64,000 nt of DNA from UKL13-3 sp943369665 (GTDB lineage: Bacteria; Bacteroidota; Bacteroidia; UKL13-3): assembly GCA_943369665.1 (NCBI GenBank), contig CALRNX020000004.1:1-64000 (forward strand), read 5' to 3'. The position numbers were made by a program, and so were the translations under genes. Shown in pieces: positions 43,729-52,057 of the stretch. The notes under the pieces were generated by a model. The model made no database searches and was not told the DNA's origin. It saw nothing but the letters and a program-made list of their open reading frames with translations. Numbering within the stretch: position 1 is the first letter of the stretch; each line of letters starts with the position of its first letter.

Positions 43729-45015
43729 ATGCTCATCTATACCAAATATAACAGTCCGCGGCTGCAGTACATTTTGCAGGAGCTATTTGTTCGCAGATTG
43801 GGCATGAATTATGAACTGACACATAATAAGCAGGAAGCCATCGCTTATAACGGCCCCAAAATATGTTACGACCATGATTTTATAGCGGATAGCCTGCATA
43901 TTATGCCCCATGAAATGCTTTGGGAAGACGAACTTCACAACCATACTGTTTCCATCAAACATAACCATGAATGGGACACCTTATTCTGGCCCCAACACGG
44001 TGAGGTTCCTTTTGAGATCTTTGCCGCATCTTTCTATTTACTGAGCCGTTATGAAGAATATTTGCCCCATAAAGTAGATGATCATGGCCGGTTTGATCCC
44101 GAACAAAGTGTGGCAGTGCAGTATGGCTTTTTGGAAACTCCGCTGATTGACCGTTGGGCTCTCAAACTGAAGGAGGTTTTAGAAAGACAGTTCGGCAAAA
44201 TTGAGTGTAACGCTCCTCAATACAAACAGGTATCCACAATTGATATTGATACCGCCTTTTTGTACAGGGGATTGCAAAACGAAAGGCAACTGCGCAAAAC
44301 AATTAAATCGGCCGCCTTACTGCGAATTGATAAGTTGGCAGAACAGCTGCAGGTAATACGCGGGAACAAACAGGACCCCTACGATACATACGACTATATC
44401 CAACAGATCACCCAAAACTGTACATTGCTTTATTTTATCTTATGTGGTGGGGAAAGCGAGTTTGATAATGCCATTTCGATAAAAACGGAAGATATGCAGA
44501 CATTGCTTCAGAAACTCGCTGTAAAATATACCCTCGGTATTCACCCTTCGTACCACAGTTATGATAATGGCGACTTGATGGCCACAGAAAAACAGGAGCT
44601 CGAAAAATGCATTGCTAAAACTGTCACTAAAAGCCGACAACATTACTTGCGGTTCAGGTTACCTCAAACCATGAATTTATTGATTCAAAAAGGCATTACC
44701 GAAGATTATTCAATGGCATACAGTGGGCTGGTTGGCTTCAGGGCATCAACTTGTTTTCCGTTTTATTTTTTCGACCTGGAGCAAAACTGCCAAACTTCTT
44801 TATTGTTGTATCCAACAGCAGTAATGGATGTCACATTGAGGTTCAATATGAACCTCACGATTTCATCTGCACTAACCAAGGTGGAACAACTTATGCAAGA
44901 AGTTAAACAAGTGAACGGTTGTTTTATCAGTATTTGGCATAATAATAATTTGAGCATAACAGACAATTGGCATGCTTGGCGTGAAGTGTTCGAAAAAATT
45001 CATTCTCCATCATGA
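43729..45015 (+). CDS. Polysaccharide-deacetylase-like protein
   Basis: This 428-residue protein was started at MLIYTKYN; a TTG four codons upstream is an alternative. The N-terminal 190 residues are a Bacteroidota-specific extension (HIMPHEMLWEDELHNHTV, FEIFAASFYLLSRYEEYL). A NodB-like catalytic domain follows with VSTIDIDTAFLYRG (metal-binding acids, about residue 172), LGIHPSYHSYDNG (histidine motif) and LVGFRASTCFPFYFFDLE. It probably removes acetyl or similar groups from a cell-surface polysaccharide, but no signal peptide is seen. Its stop overlaps the start of the next gene by 4 bp. Confidence 0.85.
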   Translation: MLIYTKYNSPRLQYILQELFVRRLGMNYELTHNKQEAIAYNGPKICYDHDFIADSLHIMPHEMLWEDELHNHTVSIKHNHEWDTLFWPQHGEVPFEIFAASFYLLSRYEEYLPHKVDDHGRFDPEQSVAVQYGFLETPLIDRWALKLKEVLERQFGKIECNAPQYKQVSTIDIDTAFLYRGLQNERQLRKTIKSAALLRIDKLAEQLQVIRGNKQDPYDTYDYIQQITQNCTLLYFILCGGESEFDNAISIKTEDMQTLLQKLAVKYTLGIHPSYHSYDNGDLMATEKQELEKCIAKTVTKSRQHYLRFRLPQTMNLLIQKGITEDYSMAYSGLVGFRASTCFPFYFFDLEQNCQTSLLLYPTAVMDVTLRFNMNLTISSALTKVEQLMQEVKQVNGCFISIWHNNNLSITDNWHAWREVFEKIHSPS

Positions 45016-45920
45016 TTCAGTACTTAAAACAGACAGCAATTGACCGCACCAAATGGGACCGATGCATCGAGCAATCGGTGAATGGCATGGTATACGGTTA
45101 CAGCTGGTATTTAGATTTTGTGGCTCCCAAATGGGAAGGACTTGTATTGGGTGATTACGAAGCTGTAATGCCCTTAACCGGCAATCGGAAATTATTCATT
45201 TCCTATCTCTATCAACCCTATTTTACCCAGCAGTTAGGCGTGTTTTACAAAACGTATGAAACAAAGCTAAGGTTAAACGATTTTATTGCTGCTATTCCGG
45301 CCAAATTCAAATTTATCGATATTAATCTGAATGAAGATAATGAAATTGCTGAAGGTGTTATTCAACTCCGAAAGCGTAAAAATTTTGTACTCGACCTGGA
45401 ACAACCTTATTTAGACATTTACAATGAATATGATGACCATTGCAAGCGCAATCTGAAAAAAGCCAAAAAACATATTCAATCCATCAAACCTATTGATGTG
45501 GCTTTAGGTGTTGCTTTTTACCAAAAATACATTGGCGATCAAACACACCAGATAACGGTATCCGATTATGAAAACCTTGTCAATTTGTTGTCGGTAGCTG
45601 ACGAGAAAAAACTGGTGTTTGCAAAAGGCGTTTACAATGAGCATGAAGAGCTTGTGGCAATAGGAATTTACTTGCTCCATAAAGGACGAATGATCTATTT
45701 GCTTGGAGGAGCTTCGGATAAAGGACGTGAATTGCGTTCGATGTTTTTATTGTTTGATAACCTGATCCGTCATTTCAGTGAACAAAAAATGGTGCTCGAT
45801 TTTGAAGGTTCCGAAATCCATGGTATTGCCCGTTTCTTTAAAGGATTTGGTGCGCGCAAGCATCATTATTACAAATTGCATATCAACCGATTACCCATTC
45901 CATTAAGATGGCTCAAATAA
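45012..45920 (+). CDS. FemAB/GNAT-like acyltransferase
   Basis: This 302-residue protein begins inside the stop of the deacetylase-like gene (ATGA overlap), indicating translational coupling. It has the double GNAT fold pattern of FemAB-like transferases: an N-domain with SYLYQPYFTQQLGVFY and NFVLDLEQPYLDIYNEYDDHCKRNLKKAKK, then a C-domain with GIYLLHKGRMIYLLGGASDKGRELRSMFLLFDNLIRHF and DFEGSEIHGIARFFKGFGA. FemAB-like enzymes transfer aminoacyl or acyl groups to peptidoglycan or glycans. The coupling suggests the two modify the same surface polymer (inference). Confidence 0.75.
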   Translation: MIQYLKQTAIDRTKWDRCIEQSVNGMVYGYSWYLDFVAPKWEGLVLGDYEAVMPLTGNRKLFISYLYQPYFTQQLGVFYKTYETKLRLNDFIAAIPAKFKFIDINLNEDNEIAEGVIQLRKRKNFVLDLEQPYLDIYNEYDDHCKRNLKKAKKHIQSIKPIDVALGVAFYQKYIGDQTHQITVSDYENLVNLLSVADEKKLVFAKGVYNEHEELVAIGIYLLHKGRMIYLLGGASDKGRELRSMFLLFDNLIRHFSEQKMVLDFEGSEIHGIARFFKGFGARKHHYYKLHINRLPIPLRWLK

Positions 45921-46000
45921 TATTGGCTGTTTTTTGTAAAATATAATATCAAAAAATGATGGTTTGCCTTTATTATTGAGTATCATTAACAATACAAGAA

Positions 46001-46876
46001 ATGAAAATTGCTGCTATAGATATTGGGTCGAATGCTGTGCGTTTGCAAATTGCAAGTGTTAATAAAGAGAATTCTGCTGCTGAACCATTTAAAAAAGTTG
46101 AGTTTGTGCGCATACCTATTCGGTTAGGAGATGATGCCTTTAACGATGGCAAAATCAGCAAGGAAAAGCGTGATATTTTTTACAAAGCCATGCAAAGTTT
46201 TGCTCTATTGATGGATGTGTATGAAGTGGAAAGTTACATGGCTTGTGCAACTTCGGCAATGCGTGAAGCAAAAAATGGTGAAAAAATTGTAGACAAGGTT
46301 TTCGAAAAAAGCGGGCTGAATATCAATATTATTAATGGAAAACGCGAATCGGAATTGATCTTAAAGTCCATTAAACAATTCTTAAAACCCGGTAAAAGCT
46401 ATTTATCCATTGATGTTGGTGGGGGCAGTACAGAAATGAGTGTGATTAAAGATAAGGTTGCTCACGATTCTGTTTCATTTGATGTGGGCACAATTCGTTT
46501 ACTTGACAATGCCGTTAAGAAAAATTCGTGGGACGAAATCGAGGCTTATGTAAAAGGTCACGTAAAGGATTTCGATAATGCCGAAGCAATTGCTACAAGT
46601 GGTACAATAAATAAAATTGCTATGATGATTAATCCATCAACTGACCCTCATATTACTACGAGCCAATTGGATGCATTTTACCAGGACGTTAAAAAAATGA
46701 GCATGAAAGAGCGTATTGAAAAATACAAACTCAACCCCGACAGGGCCGATGTGATCGCACCTTCTGCCAGTATCTATATGAAAATTTTAGGTTGGGGAAA
46801 TATTGATAAACTTCATGCACCAAGTGCAGGATTGAAGGATGGTATTTTGTATGAGTTATTGGAGAAAGTGAAATAA
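46001..46876 (+). CDS. Ppx/GppA-family phosphatase
   Basis: This 291-residue protein has the actin-like ATPase/phosphatase fold: phosphate-1 loop AAIDIGSNAVRLQIASV (about 3-19), SIDVGGGSTEMSVI (about 139-152) and ATSGTINKIAMM. It hydrolyses polyphosphate or guanosine pentaphosphate. It lacks the C-terminal HD-type domain of longer E. coli Ppx/GppA (about 500 residues), as is common in Bacteroidota. The substrate is unresolved. Confidence 0.88.
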   Translation: MKIAAIDIGSNAVRLQIASVNKENSAAEPFKKVEFVRIPIRLGDDAFNDGKISKEKRDIFYKAMQSFALLMDVYEVESYMACATSAMREAKNGEKIVDKVFEKSGLNINIINGKRESELILKSIKQFLKPGKSYLSIDVGGGSTEMSVIKDKVAHDSVSFDVGTIRLLDNAVKKNSWDEIEAYVKGHVKDFDNAEAIATSGTINKIAMMINPSTDPHITTSQLDAFYQDVKKMSMKERIEKYKLNPDRADVIAPSASIYMKILGWGNIDKLHAPSAGLKDGILYELLEKVK

Positions 46877-46894
46877 GATATTTATATTTGAATA

Positions 46895-47206
46895 ATGGGG
46901 TTCGTAATTCAAAATAAATCAGAACTATTATTGTTAATTAAGACGTATGCCGAAAACATTAAACGGTTTGGCGTAAATGAGATTGGAGTGTTCGGTTCTT
47001 TCTCCCGTGATTCAGCCACCCAACATAGTGATATAGACTTTCTAGTAAATTTTAATCCCAAGCAAAAGACGTATCAAAACCTGTTTGACCTATATACATT
47101 CTTAACAGAAAAGACGGGAAGAAAGATTGAAGTTGTGACCAAACAGGGCTTAAACAAACATATCGGTCCTCACATTTTAAAAGAGGTTGAGTATGTCTCA
47201 ATCTAA
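46895..47206 (+). CDS. mntA: MntA-type nucleotidyltransferase antitoxin
   Basis: This 103-residue protein has the minimal nucleotidyltransferase motif GSFSRDSATQHSDIDFLV with G34-S35 and D46/D48 in the GSx10DxD spacing. In the MntA-HepT system it AMPylates a tyrosine of HepT and neutralises it. The next gene is HepT and overlaps by 14 bp, as expected. The start at 46895 begins MGFVIQNKSEL. Confidence 0.9.
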   Translation: MGFVIQNKSELLLLIKTYAENIKRFGVNEIGVFGSFSRDSATQHSDIDFLVNFNPKQKTYQNLFDLYTFLTEKTGRKIEVVTKQGLNKHIGPHILKEVEYVSI

Positions 47207-47534
47207 TTTAGAATTAGTAAAACACATTCATGATGAATGTGAACTCGTCATAAAACATACTCTTGGTATTTCCTTTGACCAATTTTTCATCGACACACTC
47301 AGAAAACGGGCAGTAGAACGCAGCATTGAAATTATTGGTGAAGCTGCCAAAAAACTTGATGATGAATTTAAACTACAATATGCAGGCGTAAAATGGAAGG
47401 AAATGGCTGGCACGAGAAACATTATTATCCACGAATATGCAGGTGTCGATTATGAAATTGTATGGCAAATTGTAAAAGATGAAATTCCTGAATTGCTATT
47501 TCAAACAGGATTAATTCTGGAAGAGCTTACTTAA
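47193..47534 (+). CDS. hepT: HepT-type toxin (HEPN family RNase)
   Basis: This 113-residue HEPN protein has the active-site motif R75-N-I-I-I-H80-E-Y82 (Rx4HxY), where the tyrosine is the AMPylation target of MntA. The start at 47193 (MSQSNLEL) was preferred over the TTG at 47187. The remaining helices (LRKRAVERSIEIIGEAAKKL) fit the HepT four-helix bundle. The stop overlaps the stop of the convergent gene by 4 bp. It cleaves RNA when unmodified. Confidence 0.9.
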   Translation: MSQSNLELVKHIHDECELVIKHTLGISFDQFFIDTLRKRAVERSIEIIGEAAKKLDDEFKLQYAGVKWKEMAGTRNIIIHEYAGVDYEIVWQIVKDEIPELLFQTGLILEELT

Positions 47535-47992
47535 AACAACCCGTCAACCTTTATTCCAAACAACGCTGAAATTCCATAGATCAAAAGCGTCCATCCTAAA
47601 AACGAAAAAAACATAAACCGTTTGATCCGCCATTTGTTCGGTTCGAGTGCTGCTGCCATGATGGTGCCAACAGGAACCGAAAGTAAGAGTGGAGTAAGAA
47701 ATGCAATTCCATACAACTCATACTTGATAATGATCTTTACGATCCAGCGTTTTGTGTTATTGATCTTAATGCCGCCTTCTTTGGGTTTGGATGGAAAAAA
47801 TTGGCGGTAAACGAGTACAATAAGATCCCATAAATAAAGATAAACGATAACACCTAACATCCCTCCCGTTAACGTACAAATAAGTGTTTCAAAAAAATTG
47901 AGCCCGGTTGTTACAGCACCGATCACTCCAAAAATATACTTCACGGCACAAGTGAGTGATACACCAACATATTTTGCAATTTCTTCTTTCAT
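47531..47992 (-). CDS. Small multi-pass membrane protein, unknown function
   Basis: This 153-residue protein has about four hydrophobic segments (about 10-32, 38-60, 92-115 and 128-150) separated by a basic loop (FFPSKPKEGGIKINNTKRW). The segment YELYGIAFLTPLLLSVPVGTIMAAAL resembles small integral-membrane export-like or DedA-type families, but the match is weak. It is convergent with hepT, overlapping at the stop codons. No partner is evident. Confidence 0.7.
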   Translation of the reverse strand: MKEEIAKYVGVSLTCAVKYIFGVIGAVTTGLNFFETLICTLTGGMLGVIVYLYLWDLIVLVYRQFFPSKPKEGGIKINNTKRWIVKIIIKYELYGIAFLTPLLLSVPVGTIMAAALEPNKWRIKRFMFFSFLGWTLLIYGISALFGIKVDGLF

Positions 47993-48021
47993 GGGTTTGC
48001 GAAGTTAGCCAGATAATAGCA

Positions 48022-49620
48022 TTATTTGCCTAAATGTTTGTTGTAATCTTTGAGGGCATTTAATGCTCTTTCAATTGTATGATCATAGCTGTTCATCACT
48101 GTATAATAACCATTGTCGTGCCACAATTGACGAGCAATTAGCGCTTTCAATTGACGGCTGATAAACAACCTGGCTTTTTGTTTTTCAAGATCTGTTGCCT
48201 CAATACCTTTAGCGGTTGTATAACTGGTAAATTGTGTAAATAAATCCGCATTAAACTGTTTATTGAACTGCACCACATCCGAATATTTTTTCAGTTCATT
48301 CCGGTGTTCATCAACATAAGTATAAGTAAACTGCCTTAGCAATCCGGCCGACAATACCTCTGTTGTGTAGTTATTGCGATAAGATGTATCGATCGAAACA
48401 AATACATCCGGCATAATCCCTCCTTTACTGTAAACAACTCTTCCATTCGCTGTTCGGTAGATCGTGGTATCATGTTTTATTTTTGAAGAGTCTTCCAACT
48501 CTCCATCTTTAAAGCGGTGGTAAATTTCTTCCTCGTATGCATCGTAACCAATATCGTACGGTTTCTGAATACAACGACCTGATGGTGTGTAATACCTTGC
48601 TATGGTTAACCGGATTGCCGAACCATCTTTAAGCTCAAACGGTTCCTGCACCAATCCCTTACCAAACGAACGCCTGCCGACAATAATACCCCTGTCCCAA
48701 TCCTGAATCGCTCCCGAAACAATTTCACTTGCTGAAGCCGAACCTTCATCGATCAATACGATCAATTTTCCCTTTTCAAACAAACCATCACGCTCGGCCG
48801 TATATTCACTTTTCGGTTGCATACGACCTTGCGTGTATACGATCATTTTATTGTCGTCCAAAAATTCATCACATATTTCGGTTGCTGCTGTAAGATATCC
48901 TCCCGGATTATCTCTCAGATCCAGAACCAGATTCTGCAATCCTTGCAACTTAAGCTGGTTTAGTGCTTTGGTAAACTCTTCGTGGGTATTGGCCGCAAAC
49001 CGGCTGATCTTAATATAACCGGTTTCGTCATCCAACATCATATTTACATCCACACTGTGAATGGGAATTGTATTCCGGGTAATTGTAAACGGAATCTTCT
49101 TATGTGTATCGGGTCGAAAAATTGTCACCTTTACTTTCGAGTTCTTTTCCCCACGAAGCAATTTAAATACCTGTTCATTTTTAATACCAACGCCTGCTAC
49201 ATTCAAAGTATCAACAGCGATGATCCTGTCTCCGGCCTGAATACCCAATTCTTGTGACGGCCCACCATTGATAGCCGAAACAACCATAATGGTATCGTTC
49301 AAAATATTAAACTCAACCCCGATACCCTCAAAATTTCCCTCCAATTGTTCGTTTGCCTGTTGCAGATCTTTTGCTGGGATATAAACCGAATGTGGATCGA
49401 GGTTGGATAATAATTCGTTGAGTGTTTTCTCCTCCAATTCATCCATGTTGACTGTATCAACATAAGCCTGATCAATTAAATTCAGTACTTCATTAAATTT
49501 ACTTTTACCGCTTAACATTCCCCCCATATTTGCACCCGGCTTAAGCCAAATGCCTACTAAAATGCCCAGTGCTATCAACACTCCGTATATAAATGGTTGC
49601 CATTTGTTGTTATTGTTCAT
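48022..49620 (-). CDS. C-terminal processing peptidase (S41, CtpA-like)
   Basis: This 532-residue protein was started at MNNNNKWQPFIYG. It has an N-terminal membrane anchor (about 8-28), a PDZ domain (about 85-170; ELGIQAGDRIIAVDTLNV) and an S41 catalytic domain with the nucleophile in LIDEGSASASEIVSGAIQDWDRG near residue 292 and the lysine in GRRSFGKGLVQEPFEL. It degrades or trims periplasmic proteins. The C-terminal third (about 400-530) with HRNELKKYSDVVQFNKQF is an extension typical of Bacteroidota S41 enzymes. It is divergent from the sugar-kinase gene. Confidence 0.93.
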   Translation of the reverse strand: MNNNNKWQPFIYGVLIALGILVGIWLKPGANMGGMLSGKSKFNEVLNLIDQAYVDTVNMDELEEKTLNELLSNLDPHSVYIPAKDLQQANEQLEGNFEGIGVEFNILNDTIMVVSAINGGPSQELGIQAGDRIIAVDTLNVAGVGIKNEQVFKLLRGEKNSKVKVTIFRPDTHKKIPFTITRNTIPIHSVDVNMMLDDETGYIKISRFAANTHEEFTKALNQLKLQGLQNLVLDLRDNPGGYLTAATEICDEFLDDNKMIVYTQGRMQPKSEYTAERDGLFEKGKLIVLIDEGSASASEIVSGAIQDWDRGIIVGRRSFGKGLVQEPFELKDGSAIRLTIARYYTPSGRCIQKPYDIGYDAYEEEIYHRFKDGELEDSSKIKHDTTIYRTANGRVVYSKGGIMPDVFVSIDTSYRNNYTTEVLSAGLLRQFTYTYVDEHRNELKKYSDVVQFNKQFNADLFTQFTSYTTAKGIEATDLEKQKARLFISRQLKALIARQLWHDNGYYTVMNSYDHTIERALNALKDYNKHLGK

Positions 49621-49679
49621 GGATATTTGCGAAAGAGTTGTCAAATATAATCGCTCAACTTCATCAAAAAAGATTTGTT

Positions 49680-50534
49680 ATGATTTTAATAGCCGATAGT
49701 GGATCAACCAAAACCGAATGGGTAGTTTTAGACGGTAAACGAACCGTTTCAGAAGTTTATACACGTGGCATCAATCCCTATTTTTTATCAGTGGATGAAA
49801 TTTCAGATATATTTAAAACTGAGCTGTTAACCGGGCTCCATCCTGTAAATATTTCGGATATCAAAGCTGTTTTTTACTACGGAGCGGGTTGTTCCAGTGC
49901 TGAAAAAAGTGCGATGGTATCCAATCCGCTTGAGCAATTTTTTACCCATGCCAGAGTTGAAGTAATGCACGACCTATTGGGTGCAGCCCGGGCAGCGTGT
50001 GGAACAACAGAGGGTATTGCCGCAATTTTGGGAACAGGTTCCAATAGCTGCTTGTTCAATGGTCAAGAGATCGTGGCCAACCAGCCTTCACTTGGCTTCA
50101 TATTGGGTGATGAGGGCAGTGGCGGGCATATCGGAAAAGAATTACTCAAACAGTTTTTGTATGGAGAATTGTCAACCGAACTGCACAACGAGTTTGATAC
50201 GCAATACAGCATTAACAAGGAAATTATTCTCCACAAAATATATAAAGAACCGATGCCCAATACGTATGCGGCTTCGTTTACACAGTTTGTATCCAGGCAT
50301 ATAGCACATCCGAGCATGCAACAACTGGTGCTAAATTCCTTTGATGCGTTTTTTAAAAGACATATTTCTTCTTATAAAAACTTCACCCAATACCCTATTT
50401 CTGTGATTGGCTCAATCGGTTTTGTATTCGAAAAACAATTGCAGGAAACAGCCGGCACATACGGAACATCCATCCACCGTATCATACAAAAACCCATGGA
50501 AGGATTAATTATGTATCATACAGAATCAATATGA
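49680..50534 (+). CDS. BadF/BadG-family N-acetylhexosamine kinase
   Basis: This 284-residue ASKHA-fold kinase begins MILIADSGSTKTEWVVLDG (phosphate-1, about 1-19); an in-frame upstream extension is rejected because it is antisense to the protease gene. AAILGTGSNSCLFNGQ (about 118-133) and GFILGDEGSGGHIGKELL (about 146-163) are the phosphate-2 and sugar-binding parts of N-acetylglucosamine-type kinases. It overlaps murQ by 4 bp, which indicates that it phosphorylates MurNAc or GlcNAc for cell-wall recycling. Confidence 0.87.
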   Translation: MILIADSGSTKTEWVVLDGKRTVSEVYTRGINPYFLSVDEISDIFKTELLTGLHPVNISDIKAVFYYGAGCSSAEKSAMVSNPLEQFFTHARVEVMHDLLGAARAACGTTEGIAAILGTGSNSCLFNGQEIVANQPSLGFILGDEGSGGHIGKELLKQFLYGELSTELHNEFDTQYSINKEIILHKIYKEPMPNTYAASFTQFVSRHIAHPSMQQLVLNSFDAFFKRHISSYKNFTQYPISVIGSIGFVFEKQLQETAGTYGTSIHRIIQKPMEGLIMYHTESI

Positions 50535-51358
50535 AGGCAGTAAAACATAAACGCATTACGGAATCACCATCCAAATACAACCATTTGGAAAAGATGAGCA
50601 CCAAACAATTGCTGAGCAATATCAATAAGGAAGATGATACTGTACCGAAAGCCATTAAAAAAGCATTGCCCCAAATTCAAAAATTGGTAGATGCAACATA
50701 TGAACGCATGAAAAAAGGTGGTCGTTTGTTTTACATTGGTGCGGGCACAAGCGGTCGTTTGGGGATTGTAGATGCAAGCGAATGCCCTCCTACCTATGGC
50801 GTGCCTCAAGGTTTGGTTATCGGGATCATTGCCGGTGGTGATGGGGCTATCCGCAAAGCGGTTGAATTTGCAGAAGACGATACCAAACAAGGTTGGAAAG
50901 ATCTACAACAATATAAGATCTCAAAAAAAGACGTACTCATCGGCATTGCTGCAAGCGGTTCTACACCATATGTGATAGGGGCCTTACGTGAGGCACGTAA
51001 AAAAGGTGTACTTACCGGCAGTATTGTGTGCAATCAAAAAACACCCGTTTCGGCAGAAGCGGAGTTTCCGGTTGAAGTAATTGTGGGCCCTGAATTTGTA
51101 ACCGGAAGTACACGAATGAAAAGTGGTACTGCACAAAAACTGGTACTCAATATGCTAAGCACTTCCGTAATGATCAAACTTGGAAAAGTGAAGGGAAACA
51201 AAATGGTGGACATGATGCCAACCAACAACAAATTGGTAGCGCGGGGTACTCAAATGATTATGGATGAAGCAAGCATTTCGGAGAAAAAAGCCGCTGAGTT
51301 ATTGAAAAAATATGGCAATGTCAGAAAGGCTGTTGAGTCACTGAAAAAGACAAAATAA
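50531..51358 (+). CDS. murQ: N-acetylmuramic acid 6-phosphate etherase
   Basis: This 275-residue SIS-domain lyase splits MurNAc-6-phosphate into GlcNAc-6-phosphate and lactate. It keeps YIGAGTSGRLGIVDASECPPTYG (about 71-93), EFAEDD (catalytic acids about 116-121), IGIAASGSTPYV and GPEFVTGSTRMKSGTAQKL. A short helical tail follows (EKKAAELLKKYGNVRKAV). Its ATGA overlap with the kinase gene indicates translational coupling. A MurNAc-specific PTS or transporter is not adjacent. Confidence 0.95.
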   Translation: MKAVKHKRITESPSKYNHLEKMSTKQLLSNINKEDDTVPKAIKKALPQIQKLVDATYERMKKGGRLFYIGAGTSGRLGIVDASECPPTYGVPQGLVIGIIAGGDGAIRKAVEFAEDDTKQGWKDLQQYKISKKDVLIGIAASGSTPYVIGALREARKKGVLTGSIVCNQKTPVSAEAEFPVEVIVGPEFVTGSTRMKSGTAQKLVLNMLSTSVMIKLGKVKGNKMVDMMPTNNKLVARGTQMIMDEASISEKKAAELLKKYGNVRKAVESLKKTK

Positions 51359-51412
51359 ACCTGTGCTGATAGAACGCGATTTGTCCAAATCACTTACCTT
51401 CGCCCCCTCATT

Positions 51413-52057
51413 ATGGCAAAAAGAAAATTACAGCAGTTTGCTGAATTTAAGGCATTAGATAATACGTTCGATTTCCCATACGACTTAAAAGGAAAATGGA
51501 AGCAGGATGTCTTTAAAAACGACCATCCTTTGGTATTGGAACTTGGTTGTGGTAAAGGTGAATATACGGTTGCCCTAGGCAAACAGTTTCCCGAAAAAAA
51601 CTTTATTGGTATTGATATCAAAAGTAACCGCATGTGGCGGGGGGCGCTCACTGCCAAAGAACAGGGAATCACGAACGCTTATTTCATCCGAATGATTATC
51701 AATAATCTTGCAGCCGTCTTTGACACCGCAGAAGTAGATGAAATATGGATTACCTTCCCGGATCCTTTCCCCAAAGACCGCCATGCAAAGCACCGTTTGA
51801 CCAGCCCTAATTTTATTGCTTTATACAAGAATGTGTTGAAACCCGGAGGTGTTATCAATTTCAAAACAGATGATACGCCTTTGTTTGAATACTCACTGGA
51901 GGTATTAAAAGAATTGAATATTACACCCGAAGAAGTAAACTGGGACGTACACGGAAATGGTGATTCGTTAGAATACCTGAGGGATATCCGCACCTATTAC
52001 GAACAAAAATTTTCGGCACAGGGACGTACAATTAAGTATCTTCGATATACAGTGTAA
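51413..52057 (+). CDS. trmB: tRNA (guanine-N7-)-methyltransferase
   Basis: This 214-residue SAM-dependent enzyme makes m7G46 in tRNA. Motifs are LELGCGKGEYTVALG (SAM loop, about 42-56), IGIDIKSNRMWRGA and the TrmB signature WITFPDPFPKDRHAKHRLTSPNF (about 110-132). The length is normal. The stop codon is immediately followed by the start of the next gene (TAAATG), so both are expressed together. Confidence 0.96.
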   Translation: MAKRKLQQFAEFKALDNTFDFPYDLKGKWKQDVFKNDHPLVLELGCGKGEYTVALGKQFPEKNFIGIDIKSNRMWRGALTAKEQGITNAYFIRMIINNLAAVFDTAEVDEIWITFPDPFPKDRHAKHRLTSPNFIALYKNVLKPGGVINFKTDDTPLFEYSLEVLKELNITPEEVNWDVHGNGDSLEYLRDIRTYYEQKFSAQGRTIKYLRYTV

